DNA of 64,000 nucleotides from Rhabdothermincola_A sp041688815 (GTDB lineage: Bacteria; Actinomycetota; Acidimicrobiia; Acidimicrobiales; Acidimicrobilacustridaceae), in assembly GCA_041688815.1 (NCBI GenBank), contig JBDNHK010000027.1, positions 10,156-74,155 on the forward strand, given 5' to 3'. How positions within the stretch are numbered: position 1 is the stretch's first letter; every line of letters starts with the position of its first letter. The notes under the pieces were generated by a model that saw only the letters and a program-made list of their open reading frames with translations, ran no database searches and had not been told where the DNA came from. The position numbers were made by a program, and so were the translations under genes. Positions 7,366-15,911 of the stretch are shown piece by piece.

Positions 7366-9302
7366 GACTCACCCCCGCCGGGTCGCCCGACGAGTCGGGG
7401 GCTGGCCACGCCGAGCTGCTGGCCCTCGAGCACGCCGAGGCCTTCGACGATCCCACCGGTCAGCTCCGGGGCGATCGCGACGCGCACTCCGCATCTGACG
7501 ATGTCGGGGACGACAGCGACGGCATCCTCGGCGCTGGTGCGGTCGCCGTGCTGCGGCGGGGTCTGCGCGAGAGCCCCGAGCTGCGTCGGGGCCTGTGGCT
7601 GACGGTGCTCTTCGCGGCGTTGTCGGCCGTCGGCCGGCTCACCATCCCGGTGCTCGTGCAACAGGTTGTCGACAAAGGTCTCCTGGCCGACGAGGGGTTC
7701 CAGGCCGAGGTGGTGCTCGGCATCTGTGGCATCGGCGCGCTCATCATCCTGGTGGTGGCGGTGCTGAGCCGGTTCACCTACCTGCGCCTGGTCGCCGCCG
7801 CCGAGGCGATGCTGCGGTCGCTGCGGGTGCGGGCGTTCGCCCACGTCCACGAGCTCTCTGCGGCCGATCACGACGAGTCCCGGCGCGGCGAGCTCACGTC
7901 GCGGGTCACTAGCGACATCGAGACCATCGCTCGCTTCGCCCAGTACGGCGCGGTGGCGTGGATCGTGAACTCGGTGGTCATCGTGGGCACGTTGATCGTC
8001 ATGTCGATCTACGCCTGGCAGCTCGCGCTCGTCACCATCGTCATCGCCATCCCACTCCTGCCGGCGTTCCGCTACATGCAGCGTCGGCAGCTCGTGGCCT
8101 ACGGGATCGTGCGGGAGCGGGTCTCGGAGACGATGGGTGAGGTGTCGGAGGCGGTGCAGGGGGCGGCGGCGGTACGGGCCTACGGTCTGCGGCGCCGCTC
8201 GCTCGAGCGCCTCGACGCGGCCGCCGAGCGTCAGTACCGCTCCGAGATGGGCGCGGCCCGCTGGTTCGCGTTCATGTTCCCGCTGGGTGATGGCTTCGGT
8301 GCGGTCACCCTGGCTGCGGTCATGGCCATCGGGGTGTGGTGGGGCCCGGGATGGGGCCTCGACGCCGGTGGGCTCTTGGCGTGTCTGTTCCTGGTGCAAC
8401 TGATCCTGGGCCCGGTGGGTGAGCTGGGTGAGGTGCTCGACCAGACCCAGACCGCGATTGCCGGCTGGCGCCGGGTCTTCGACCTGCTCGATCAGCCCGT
8501 CGACGTGATCGAGCCCGATCCGGGAATGCCGCTGCCCACCGGTGCTCTCGAGGTACGGGTCGAGGGCGTCGGGTTCCGATACCGAACCGGGCCACCGGTG
8601 CTGCACGACGTCTCGGTGGTCATCGCCCCGGGCACCTCGGTGGCCGTGGTGGGCGAGACGGGGTCGGGCAAGACCACCTTCGCCCGCCTGCTGGTGCGGC
8701 TGGCCGACCCGGTGGAGGGTCGCATCGTCGTCGGAGGAGTCGACCTGCCCCAGATCGCGCCCGATGCCCGGCACCTGCGGATGCGGCTGGTCCCCCAGGA
8801 GGGTTTCGTGTTCGACACCACCCTGGCCGAGAACATCCGGATGGGCCGTCACGGCGCCACCGATGCCGACGTCGTCGTGGCGATCGAGGATCTGGGCCTC
8901 GGTCCGTGGGTGGCTGGTCTGCCCGAAGGCCTCGACACCGAGGTGGGAGAGCGAGGCGAGAACCTGTCCGTCGGGGAGCGCCAGCTCGTCGCCCTCGCTC
9001 GCGCCCATCTCGGTGATCCAGGTCTGTTGGTGCTCGACGAGGCCACCAGCGCCGTCGACCCCCGCACCGAACGTTCGCTCACCACCGCCCTTCAGCGTCT
9101 GGCCGAGGGTCGCACCACGGTCAGTGTCGCCCACCGCCTGTCGACAGCCGAGGCGGCTGACCTGGTGCTGGTGTTCGACGCCGGCGTGCTGGTGGAGCGC
9201 GGTCACCACCACGAGCTCGTGGCTCTCGGAGGTCGCTACGCCGCTCTGTACGAGAGTTGGCTGGGCAACACCGGCCAGGCACGGGTCCAGGAGCACCAGT
9301 AG
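7362..9302 (+). CDS. Heterodimeric ABC exporter, catalytic-site subunit
   Basis: Second half-transporter, 646 aa. About 65 N-terminal residues precede the six-helix membrane domain, an acidic extension not seen in the partner. The ATPase has Walker A GETGSGKTT near residue 430, Q-loop LVPQEGFVF, a divergent signature LSVGERQ near 534, and a canonical Walker B with catalytic Glu (LLVLDEATSAVD near 554), then VAHRLST. Its off-consensus signature would face the partner's Glu-to-Asp Walker B, while its intact Walker B faces the partner's LSGGQ. The pair therefore has one consensus and one degenerate ATP site, as in TM287/288-type exporters. Confidence 0.92.
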   Translation: MRLTPAGSPDESGAGHAELLALEHAEAFDDPTGQLRGDRDAHSASDDVGDDSDGILGAGAVAVLRRGLRESPELRRGLWLTVLFAALSAVGRLTIPVLVQQVVDKGLLADEGFQAEVVLGICGIGALIILVVAVLSRFTYLRLVAAAEAMLRSLRVRAFAHVHELSAADHDESRRGELTSRVTSDIETIARFAQYGAVAWIVNSVVIVGTLIVMSIYAWQLALVTIVIAIPLLPAFRYMQRRQLVAYGIVRERVSETMGEVSEAVQGAAAVRAYGLRRRSLERLDAAAERQYRSEMGAARWFAFMFPLGDGFGAVTLAAVMAIGVWWGPGWGLDAGGLLACLFLVQLILGPVGELGEVLDQTQTAIAGWRRVFDLLDQPVDVIEPDPGMPLPTGALEVRVEGVGFRYRTGPPVLHDVSVVIAPGTSVAVVGETGSGKTTFARLLVRLADPVEGRIVVGGVDLPQIAPDARHLRMRLVPQEGFVFDTTLAENIRMGRHGATDADVVVAIEDLGLGPWVAGLPEGLDTEVGERGENLSVGERQLVALARAHLGDPGLLVLDEATSAVDPRTERSLTTALQRLAEGRTTVSVAHRLSTAEAADLVLVFDAGVLVERGHHHELVALGGRYAALYESWLGNTGQARVQEHQ

Positions 9303-9388
9303 TGCTCTGTCCACGAACGTTCGAGGGTGGATCGCCGAGTCGGCGTTCCTGGCCGACGAGACCACGCAGAGGTTCGTGGTCGGGGCAC

Positions 9389-9394
9389 TAACCT
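9389..9394 (+). promoter_or_regulatory. -10 element for the esterase gene
   Basis: TAACCT followed by 8 bases and the ATG at 9403, giving a leaderless mRNA. This also decides the start codon against a longer open frame that runs back into the exporter gene. Confidence 0.55.
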
Positions 9395-9402
9395 CCGCCG
9401 CC

Positions 9403-10311
9403 ATGGCGAGCCCTGAGTTCCACGCCCTGGCCGAGCGGATGGCGGCGTCGCCAGCACCGCCGCCCGGTGAGACCCTCCCGGAGCAGCGAGCCCGCATCGA
9501 CGCGGCGATGAGCCAGATCCCGGTGCCGGAGGGGGTGGTGGCGGTCGAGGGGCGCATCGGCGGGATTCCGGCGATCGAGTGCGTCCCCGAGGGCGGCACC
9601 GCCGCCCTCCCGGTTGTGCTCTATCTCCACGGGGGCGGATTCCGAATCGCGTCCGCGCTCGCCTACCGCGCCTACACGTCGCACCTCGCCGCGGTGATCG
9701 GGGCTCGCGTCGTGTCGGTCGACTACCGGCTCGCCCCTGAGCACCCTCACCCTGCCGCGATCGAGGACGTGGTGACCGCCTATCGGGCGCTGCTCGACGA
9801 GGGCATCCCCGCCGCCCGGATCGTGGTGGCCGGTGACTCCGCCGGGGGCGGGTTGGCGGCGTCGCTCGTGCTCCGCGCCCGGGTGGAGGGTCTGCGCCTC
9901 CCGGCGGGGGTCGTGTGCTCCTCGCCCTGGGTCGATCTCACCGTGACCGCGGCCAGTTACCAGACCAACGCCGAGACCGACCGCCTGTTCTCGCACGAGT
10001 CGGCCGAGACCGCCGCCGCCTCGTACCTCGCCGGCCGCGATCCCCACGATCCGATGGTGTCGCCCGTGTTCGGTGACTGGCAGGGAGGACCGCCGATGCT
10101 GATCCAGGTGGGTGACGTCGAGGTGCTGCTCGACGACGCCCTCCGGCTGGCGGCCCGAGCCCACGAGGCGGAGGTCGATGTCACGTTGCACGTCGAGCCG
10201 GAGATGCCCCACATCTGGCCGATGAGCTACCCGGCCTTCCCCGAGGCCGTCGCCGCCGTCGAGCAGATCGCCGCCTTCGTCCATCGGGTCACCGGCGCCA
10301 GCGGCGGCTGA
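9403..10311 (+). CDS. Alpha/beta-hydrolase, hormone-sensitive-lipase-type esterase
   Basis: A 302-residue carboxylesterase of the HSL family. The oxyanion-hole motif HGGGF is near residue 76, the nucleophile elbow GDSAGG has its Ser near 146, and the acid and base are supplied by GDVEVLLDD and the PHIWPM histidine. DYRLAPEHPHPA is the family signature between them. It likely hydrolyses short acyl esters in the cytoplasm; the physiological substrate is unknown. It is convergent with the IclR regulator and may feed the oxidative cluster beyond it, but nothing in the sequence proves this. Confidence 0.88.
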   Translation: MASPEFHALAERMAASPAPPPGETLPEQRARIDAAMSQIPVPEGVVAVEGRIGGIPAIECVPEGGTAALPVVLYLHGGGFRIASALAYRAYTSHLAAVIGARVVSVDYRLAPEHPHPAAIEDVVTAYRALLDEGIPAARIVVAGDSAGGGLAASLVLRARVEGLRLPAGVVCSSPWVDLTVTAASYQTNAETDRLFSHESAETAAASYLAGRDPHDPMVSPVFGDWQGGPPMLIQVGDVEVLLDDALRLAARAHEAEVDVTLHVEPEMPHIWPMSYPAFPEAVAAVEQIAAFVHRVTGASGG

Positions 10312-10346
10312 GCCTCCGCAGAAGGGCCTGAGCCGACCCGATCGGG

Positions 10347-11240
10347 TCAACCCGTCGGGGTCCGTCCTTTCGACTCGCGGGTCACGATCGCGGCACAGTC
10401 GCGAACGGATTCGGCGGTGGCCACGATCTCGGCGGCGGTGCGGCCGGGAGGGAAGCCGGTGGCGCTGATGGCGGCCACCACCGCACCGTCGACGTCGAAC
10501 ACGGGTGCGGCGATGACGCCGACGTCGTATCCCCGATCCGGCTCCAGGGCATCGAGGGCGTAGGGGCCTGCCGCCATGGCCGCGAGGAGGTCGGCGAGGT
10601 CGGCACGCAGATCGGCTCGACCGGGCACGTCGGCGAGGCCCGAGGCGGTTGTGCCGAGGCTACGTTGCAGCTCGGACGCGGCGGCGACGGAGTACCCGCG
10701 CCGCCGGGTGAGTTCGAGCGCGGTGCGGTGGCGCCGTTCGTGAGCCGCGGTGGCCGCCGGATTTCGAGCCAGCCAGTCGTTGATCGCGGCGTCGCCGGCC
10801 CACGCGAGGAACACGGCGCCGAGCGGGGGGACGAGTGGCACCCGTTCGCCCTCGCGGAGGTCCGGGCCGTGGGGTGACGGAACGCCGGCGTGGGCGAGGA
10901 AGATGATCTCGTCGCCGGTGGCGGCGCTCACCACGACCTCGGCGGAGAGCGACCGGGCCAGTCCGGGCGCGCGGTCGACCGCGTGACGGATCCCCGCTTG
11001 GGTGTCGAGAGCCACCACGCCGGCGCCCACGAGGGCGGGGCCGAGGGTGTAGGTGCGGGCGGTCGGGTGGCGACGCAGGTAGCCGGCACCCTCGAGCGTG
11101 GCCAGCACGGCATGGGCCGACCCGAGGCTCATCGACGTTCGGCGCACGATCTCCGACATGGTGAACGACTGTCTCGGGTGGGCGACCAGGAGGTCGATCA
11201 CCTGGAGGGCACGTCGGGCGGCAGGAGCGGAGCGGGCCAC
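10347..11240 (-). CDS. IclR-family transcriptional regulator
   Basis: 297 aa. An N-terminal winged helix (RRALQVIDLL, FTMSEIVRRTSMSLGSAHAVL, GYLRRHPTARTYTLG) is followed by the IclR effector domain (LSAEVVVSAATGDEIIFLAH, ending in FDVDGAVVAAISATGFP). The GTG start at 11240 has an AGAGG ribosome-binding site. It is divergent from the monooxygenase-dehydrogenase cluster; the 132-base space between holds a promoter and a three-part CGAAA/TTTCG palindrome that is a plausible operator. IclR regulators usually control catabolic genes beside them and respond to a pathway metabolite, so control of the next three genes is likely. Confidence 0.9.
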   Translation of the reverse strand: MARSAPAARRALQVIDLLVAHPRQSFTMSEIVRRTSMSLGSAHAVLATLEGAGYLRRHPTARTYTLGPALVGAGVVALDTQAGIRHAVDRAPGLARSLSAEVVVSAATGDEIIFLAHAGVPSPHGPDLREGERVPLVPPLGAVFLAWAGDAAINDWLARNPAATAAHERRHRTALELTRRRGYSVAAASELQRSLGTTASGLADVPGRADLRADLADLLAAMAAGPYALDALEPDRGYDVGVIAAPVFDVDGAVVAAISATGFPPGRTAAEIVATAESVRDCAAIVTRESKGRTPTG

Positions 11241-11250
11241 GCGGACCTCT

Positions 11251-11280
11251 TTGACGTCGGTGTCGGGAATCCCCTACTCT
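11251..11280 (+). promoter_or_regulatory. Sigma-70-type promoter of the monooxygenase cluster
   Basis: TTGACG (11251-11256) and TACTCT (11275-11280) are separated by 18 bases. The predicted start of transcription falls at or just before the palindrome at 11289, so a bound regulator would block it. Unlike most promoters here this one leads to a leader of about 85 bases with a ribosome-binding site. Confidence 0.55.
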
Positions 11281-11288
11281 CTACCAGA

Positions 11289-11314
11289 GCGAAAGACCTT
11301 TCGCAATATCGAAA
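11289..11314. promoter_or_regulatory. Putative IclR operator
   Basis: GCGAAAGACCTTTCGC (11289-11304) is a perfect palindrome with two central bases, and its right arm TTTCG pairs again with CGAAA at 11310-11314 across six bases. Three half-sites thus overlap the transcription start region between the divergent regulator and its presumed target. Confidence 0.55.
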
Positions 11315-11372
11315 TCAGTGGACGGCGCGTCGGCCGGGAAGCCGGCGAGCCGACAACAAGGGGGATCACGCC

Positions 11373-12533
11373 GTGAAGCTCGACCTGCTCTACGAGTTCC
11401 AGCCCAAGATCGGGCCCTGGCCCGAGCCGTTCCCACACGGCCAGATGAACGCCGAGCAGGCGTGTTATGACGAGGCCATCGAGGAGATCCGGTTCGCCGA
11501 CACGCTCGGGTTCCACACGGTGTGGTGCGTCGAGCACCACTTCCGCCTGGGTCGGTCGGCCTGCCCCAGCAACGAGGTCGTGCTGGGGGCGCTGTCGACG
11601 ATCACCGAGAACCTCCGGTTGGGCTTCGGGGTGAGCCTCATGCCCCCCGGCTTCCAGCACCCGGCCCGGGTCGCCGAGAAGGTCGCCACCGTCGACGTGC
11701 TGAGCCACGGTCGGGTCGAGTGGGGCACCGGGCGATCCACTCCCATGGAGCAGCTGAGCTTCGGCGTGCCCGCCACCGACGAGAGCCGCGCGCAGTGGCG
11801 TGAGGCCGTCGACTTCGTGGTGACGGCCTGGACGAACGAGCGCATCAGCTGGGACACCGAGCTCATCCAGTTCCCCGAGCGGGTCCAGACCCCGAAGCCC
11901 TTCCAACTGCCCCACCCGCCACCGTGGCTGGCCGCGGCCAGTGCGCCCTCGGCCGTCACCGCCGGTCGCGAGGGCTTCGGGCTCCTGTCGTTCGCCCTCC
12001 TCCAGCCGGTCGAGGTCATGGCCGACATCATCAACCAGTACCGCTCCGCCCAGCTCGAAGCCGAGCTCGAGGGCCACCCGCCGATGACGAAGGTCCGCAA
12101 CGACCGGGTGGGCGCCTACACGCTCGTGCACTGCACCGACGACATGGACGACGCCAAGGCCTACGGCCTGTGGGACTCCGTGACCTGGTGGTACCGCCAC
12201 CTCGCCGAGTTCACGCTGGAGTGGGAGCTGCCCAACCTCTCCGCCGAGGAGCAGGCCCAGGTCTTCCCGCTCCTGGAGGACTCCATCAGGGGCGAGGTCG
12301 ACGTCCAGAAGTACATCGACCAGGACATGATCGTGGTGGGCACGCCCGAGCAGTGCCTCGAGAAGATCATCCGTTACGACGAGGCCGGCGTCGACCAGCT
12401 GCTTTGCTACGTGCAGTTCGGAACGCTGCCCCACGAGAAGGTCATGCGTAATCTCGAGCTGCTCGGCACCCAGGTCATCCCGGAGCTCGAGAAGCGTGGT
12501 CATCGAGTCGACGCTCGCGCCGCGCTGGTCTGA
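11373..12533 (+). CDS. Luciferase-like (LLM class) flavin-dependent oxidoreductase
   Basis: 386 aa TIM-barrel flavoprotein of the bacterial luciferase superfamily, likely an FMN- or F420-using monooxygenase or dehydrogenase. Family features: EEIRFADTLGFHTVWCVEHHF, LGFGVSLMPPGFQHPARVAEKVATVDVLSHGRVEWGTG in pieces at residues ~85-125, and a C-terminal MIVVGTPEQCLEKI region. The GTG start at 11373 is chosen because AAGGGGGA lies 7 bases before it and the residues upstream look like shadow sequence. It heads a run with two short-chain dehydrogenases (gaps 20 and 42 bases) and is divergent from an IclR regulator. Substrate unknown; the set resembles oxidation of a ring or ketone followed by alcohol oxidations. 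Confidence 0.88.
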   Translation: MKLDLLYEFQPKIGPWPEPFPHGQMNAEQACYDEAIEEIRFADTLGFHTVWCVEHHFRLGRSACPSNEVVLGALSTITENLRLGFGVSLMPPGFQHPARVAEKVATVDVLSHGRVEWGTGRSTPMEQLSFGVPATDESRAQWREAVDFVVTAWTNERISWDTELIQFPERVQTPKPFQLPHPPPWLAAASAPSAVTAGREGFGLLSFALLQPVEVMADIINQYRSAQLEAELEGHPPMTKVRNDRVGAYTLVHCTDDMDDAKAYGLWDSVTWWYRHLAEFTLEWELPNLSAEEQAQVFPLLEDSIRGEVDVQKYIDQDMIVVGTPEQCLEKIIRYDEAGVDQLLCYVQFGTLPHEKVMRNLELLGTQVIPELEKRGHRVDARAALV

Positions 12534-12553
12534 CGACAGAGGGAGCTCAACGC

Positions 12554-13429
12554 ATGGACATGATCTCGGGCCTGCGGGCCAACGCGACCGGCGGGGCCGA
12601 GCCGGCACTTGTCGAGGCGACGCGCCCCTCGCTCTCCGAAGAGCTGGCCACCGCGTTCTCGCTCCTCGGCCGGATCTGCGTCGTCACCGGGGCGGCCGGC
12701 GGTATCGGCCGCCAAGCTGCCGTCACCTTCGCCCAGGCCGGGGCCGATGTCGTCATCGCCGACATCGGCGTCGACGGCCTCGAGGAGACAGCGAAGATGG
12801 TGGCCGACGCCGGCGGCTCCGCCACCATCGTGGCGACCGATGTCGCCGACCGCGATCAGGTCAACCGGCTCGCCGTCGCCGCGATCAAGGCCGGCGGGCG
12901 TCTCGACGTGTGGGCCAACGTCGCCGGCGTCATCCGCAACTCCCTCATCGTCGACACCACCCCCGAAGACGTCGAGCTCATCACCAAGGTGAACCTCTGG
13001 GGCACCTACTGGGGTATCGCCGCGGCCGGTCGGGCCATGAAGAACGGCGGGTCGATCATCAATGTGTCATCGGCCGGAGGCGACATGCCCGCCCCGACCC
13101 TCTCCGTGTACGCCATGACCAAGGCCGCCGTCAGCCACCTCACCCGGTGCGCGGCCATGGAGATGGGCGCCGCCCACATCAGGGTCAACGCCATCGCCCC
13201 CGGATTCACCGATACTCCCATGGTGCAGCGCAACTGGACCCGCCCCGACGGCACCATCGACACCGCGGCTCGAGACGGCTTGCTCGGTGCTCGGGCCGCC
13301 CAGTCACCGTTGCGCTCGACCGGAACCCCTGAGGACCAGAGCTGGGCGATGCTCTACCTGGCCAGCGATGCCTCCCGGTTCGTCACCGGACAGGTGCTCC
13401 GCCCCAACGGCGGCGTGGTGATGGCATGA
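12554..13429 (+). CDS. Short-chain dehydrogenase/reductase (first of pair)
   Basis: 291 aa classical SDR. After a 35-residue N-terminal extension comes the NAD(P) loop TGAAGGIG, then NVAG (here WANVAGVI), the catalytic Ser in INVSSAGG, YAMTK with the Tyr-Lys pair, and the C-terminal APGFTDTPM and GQVLRPNGG. ADIGV at the end of beta-2 places an Asp that favours NAD over NADP. It lies between the luciferase-like enzyme and a second SDR and is probably cotranscribed. The alcohol or ketone it acts on is unknown. Confidence 0.9.
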   Translation: MDMISGLRANATGGAEPALVEATRPSLSEELATAFSLLGRICVVTGAAGGIGRQAAVTFAQAGADVVIADIGVDGLEETAKMVADAGGSATIVATDVADRDQVNRLAVAAIKAGGRLDVWANVAGVIRNSLIVDTTPEDVELITKVNLWGTYWGIAAAGRAMKNGGSIINVSSAGGDMPAPTLSVYAMTKAAVSHLTRCAAMEMGAAHIRVNAIAPGFTDTPMVQRNWTRPDGTIDTAARDGLLGARAAQSPLRSTGTPEDQSWAMLYLASDASRFVTGQVLRPNGGVVMA

Positions 13430-13471
13430 CCGGCGCCCTGACCGGCGCCATCTCGATCCGGGGGAACCACG

Positions 13472-14290
13472 ATGACCGCTTCTGACAACGCACCGATACC
13501 CGACTTCCTGGGTCGTCTCCGGCTCGACGGGCGTTCCTATGTCGTCGCCGGCGCCGGTCAGGGCATGGGCCGCCAGACCGCCCATGCGCTGGCCCAGGCC
13601 GGCGCGGCGAAGGTGGTGTGCGTCGACCTCGAAGAGGAGCGCGCCGCCGACATCGCCGCCGAGCTCGACACCGCCAGCGGCCGGTCGGTGGCGGTGCCGT
13701 GGGTGGGGGACGTCACCCTGCGGGCCGACGCCGCCCGGTTGGCCGCCGACGCCGAGCAGGCCACCGGCCGCATCGACGGGCTGGTGGACATCGTGGGCAT
13801 GGCGCGCTGGCAGTCCATCCTCGAAATGGAAGACGAGACCTTCGACTGGGAGATCGACATCTGCCTACGTCACGCCTACCTGCTCTCCCAGGAGCTGGGG
13901 CGCCGAATGGTCGTCTCGGGTGGGGGCACGATGGTGTTCATCGCGTCGGTCAGTGGCCTCACGGCTGCGCCCATGCACGCCGCCTATGGCGCGGCCAAGG
14001 CCGCACTGATGGCCTGGGTCCAATCCCTCGCGGTCGAGCTGGGGTCGCATGGTGTGCGAGCCAACGCCGTGGCTCCGGGCACGATCTTGAGCCCGCGGAT
14101 GGACGCCGCCTTCACCGATGAGCAGCGGGCGGCCAATGCCGCCAACGCCCCGCTCGGGCGGATGGGCGAAACCTCCGACATCGCCGCCGCCGCTCTCTTC
14201 CTCTCCTGCGACCTGTCGCGGTACGTCACCGGCCGCACGCTCGTGGTCGACGGCGGCGTGGACGCCAAGTTCCCGTACCAGACCCTCTGA
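13472..14290 (+). CDS. Short-chain dehydrogenase/reductase (second of pair)
   Basis: 272 aa SDR. The cofactor loop is AGAGQGMGR, a variant of TGxxxGIG; beta-2 ends in CVDLEEE, which suggests NAD. Active-site parts are the Ser of FIASVSG, and YGAAK with Tyr and Lys; the C-terminus has APGTILSPRM and GRTLVVDGG. Only about 30 % of positions look shared with the preceding SDR by eye, so the two probably act on different steps rather than being recent duplicates. Last gene of the putative IclR-controlled cluster; mdh downstream has its own promoter. Confidence 0.9.
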   Translation: MTASDNAPIPDFLGRLRLDGRSYVVAGAGQGMGRQTAHALAQAGAAKVVCVDLEEERAADIAAELDTASGRSVAVPWVGDVTLRADAARLAADAEQATGRIDGLVDIVGMARWQSILEMEDETFDWEIDICLRHAYLLSQELGRRMVVSGGGTMVFIASVSGLTAAPMHAAYGAAKAALMAWVQSLAVELGSHGVRANAVAPGTILSPRMDAAFTDEQRAANAANAPLGRMGETSDIAAAALFLSCDLSRYVTGRTLVVDGGVDAKFPYQTL

Positions 14291-14323
14291 CCGCTCCTTT
14301 TCTGTGGGTGCGGGTGCCGTGGG

Positions 14324-14329
14324 TAAGGT
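14324..14329 (+). promoter_or_regulatory. -10 element for mdh
   Basis: TAAGGT; the predicted start would give a leader of about 33 bases ending in the GGAGG at 14361 that precedes the mdh GTG. No clear -35 is visible. Confidence 0.45.
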
Positions 14330-14369
14330 CACGCCCAGCGTCCCCGACCGACCCCTTGCTGGAGGATCC

Positions 14370-15356
14370 GTGAAGACCCCCGTTCGTGTTGCCGTCACCG
14401 GCGCTGCCGGCCAGATCGGCTACAGCCTGCTGTTCCGAATCGCCAGCGGGCAGATGCTCGGACCCGACCAGCCCGTCATCCTCCAACTCCTCGACATCAC
14501 CCCCGCGCTCGACGCGCTGCGGGGCGTCTCGATGGAGCTCGACGACTGCGCGTTCCCGCTCTTGGAGGGGATCGTGCAGACCGACGACCCGGACGTGGCC
14601 TTCGGTGACGTCGACTACGCACTGCTGGTCGGTGCCCGACCGCGCTCGAAGGGCATGGAGCGCAAGGACCTGCTCGAGGCCAACGGCGCCATCTTCACCG
14701 TGCAGGGCAAGGCCCTCTCCGACAACGCCGCGCCGGGGGTACGGATCCTCGTCGTGGGCAACCCGGCCAACACCAACGCCCTCATCGCCATGAACAACGC
14801 CCCCGGCATCGACCCGGGGCACTTCACGGCCATGACCCGCCTCGACCACAACCGGGCCATGGCCCAGGTGGCGGCCAAGACCGGCACGTCGGTACGCGAC
14901 GTCTCCAGGATGACCATCTGGGGCAACCACTCGGCCACCCAGTACCCCGACCTCTTCCATGCCGAGGTGAAGGGGCAGAACGCCGCGGCCCTGATCGACG
15001 ACCCGGCCTGGCTGGAAGATGAGTTCATCCCCACGGTCCAGCAGCGGGGTGCCGCCATCATCGAGGCTCGCGGTCTGTCGAGCGCCGCGTCCGCGGCCAA
15101 CGCCGCCGTCGACCACATGCGGACGTGGGCCCTCGGTTCGGCCGAGGGCGACTGGGTCTCGATGGCCATCCCCTCCGACGGCAGTTACGGCGTCGCCGAG
15201 GGGCTGATCTCCTCGTTCCCCGTCACCTGCTCGGGTGGCGAGTACTCCATCGTCCAGGGCCTCGACATCGACGAGTTCTCCCGGGCGCGCATCGATGCCA
15301 CCGTGGCCGAACTGGCCGAGGAACGCGCCGCCGTCACGGAGCTGGGCCTGATCTGA
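14370..15356 (+). CDS. mdh: Malate dehydrogenase
   Basis: NAD-dependent oxidation of malate to oxaloacetate in the TCA cycle. The 328-residue protein opens with VTGAAGQIGYSLLFRIASG, the N-terminal loop of the cytosolic-type MDH group found in Actinobacteria; GARPRSKGMERKDLLEAN contains the substrate Arg residues, VVGNPANTNAL follows, and the catalytic His is in IWGNHSATQYPD. GTG 14370 is the start because GGAGG ends 4 bases before it; longer frames run back into the SDR gene. TCA partner genes sdhCAB lie 7 kb away. Confidence 0.96.
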   Translation: MKTPVRVAVTGAAGQIGYSLLFRIASGQMLGPDQPVILQLLDITPALDALRGVSMELDDCAFPLLEGIVQTDDPDVAFGDVDYALLVGARPRSKGMERKDLLEANGAIFTVQGKALSDNAAPGVRILVVGNPANTNALIAMNNAPGIDPGHFTAMTRLDHNRAMAQVAAKTGTSVRDVSRMTIWGNHSATQYPDLFHAEVKGQNAAALIDDPAWLEDEFIPTVQQRGAAIIEARGLSSAASAANAAVDHMRTWALGSAEGDWVSMAIPSDGSYGVAEGLISSFPVTCSGGEYSIVQGLDIDEFSRARIDATVAELAEERAAVTELGLI

Positions 15357-15383
15357 GCCCGTTCTCTGTCGCTTCGCAAACGG

Positions 15384-15896
15384 CTACTTGAGGAACTTCG
15401 ACGTCGTGTTGTCGGCCAGCACCTTGCCCTTGGTCTGACACTGCGGGCAGTAGTTCACCGTGTAGCTCGCGTACTCGACCGATCGGATGGCGTCACCGCA
15501 TCTCGGGCAGGGTTCCCCGGTGCGGTGATATACCGCGCCGGGGCGCTCAGCCGACGAGCTCATGGTGTCGCGGCCGCGCTCGACGGCCAACGCCTCGGCG
15601 ATGCACTCGCCGATCGCTCCATGGAGCGTGGTCACCTCTGAGTCGCTGAGCTTCCCCGTCGCCGCGAACGGGGACAGCTCGGCGCGATGGCACACCTCGC
15701 TGGCCAGCCGGCGGCCGATCCCGGCGATTCGTCGCTGGTCGCGCAAGAAGCCGTGGACGCGCATCGATGGGCCGGCGAGGGCGTGGCGGAGTTCCGCGAT
15801 GGTGAAGGTGAGCGGTCGGAACGTCGCCAGGCGGTGGCGGCCGAAGCCCTCCTCCAGCCGCTCGGCGTGGGCCTGGAGCTCGGGAAGCTCGGGCAT
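15384..15896 (-). CDS. Fpg/Nei-type DNA glycosylase lacking its central domain
   Basis: 170 aa against 260-290 for the family. The start MPELPELQ (Pro nucleophile, Glu3) and following AERLEEGF helix are intact. From residue 33 the sequence jumps to the helix-2-turn-helix domain (MRVHGFLRDQRRIAGIGRRLASEVCHRAELSPFA), and the C-terminus has a complete CPRCG...CPQCQ zinc finger. Missing is most of the beta-sandwich, which normally supplies the second catalytic Lys and lesion-probing loops. The joint is in frame with no stop. It could be a working minimal enzyme, a DNA-binding remnant or an assembly error. It starts 15 bases after the SCP2 gene and is convergent with mdh. Confidence 0.75.
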   Translation of the reverse strand: MPELPELQAHAERLEEGFGRHRLATFRPLTFTIAELRHALAGPSMRVHGFLRDQRRIAGIGRRLASEVCHRAELSPFAATGKLSDSEVTTLHGAIGECIAEALAVERGRDTMSSSAERPGAVYHRTGEPCPRCGDAIRSVEYASYTVNYCPQCQTKGKVLADNTTSKFLK

Positions 15897-15911
15897 CGGC
15901 TCAGGTCGCGC

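Noticed and set aside
7341..9599. 752-codon open frame opposite the second ABC subunit
   Set aside because: Spans two genes in antisense and has low-complexity His/Gly/Arg composition.
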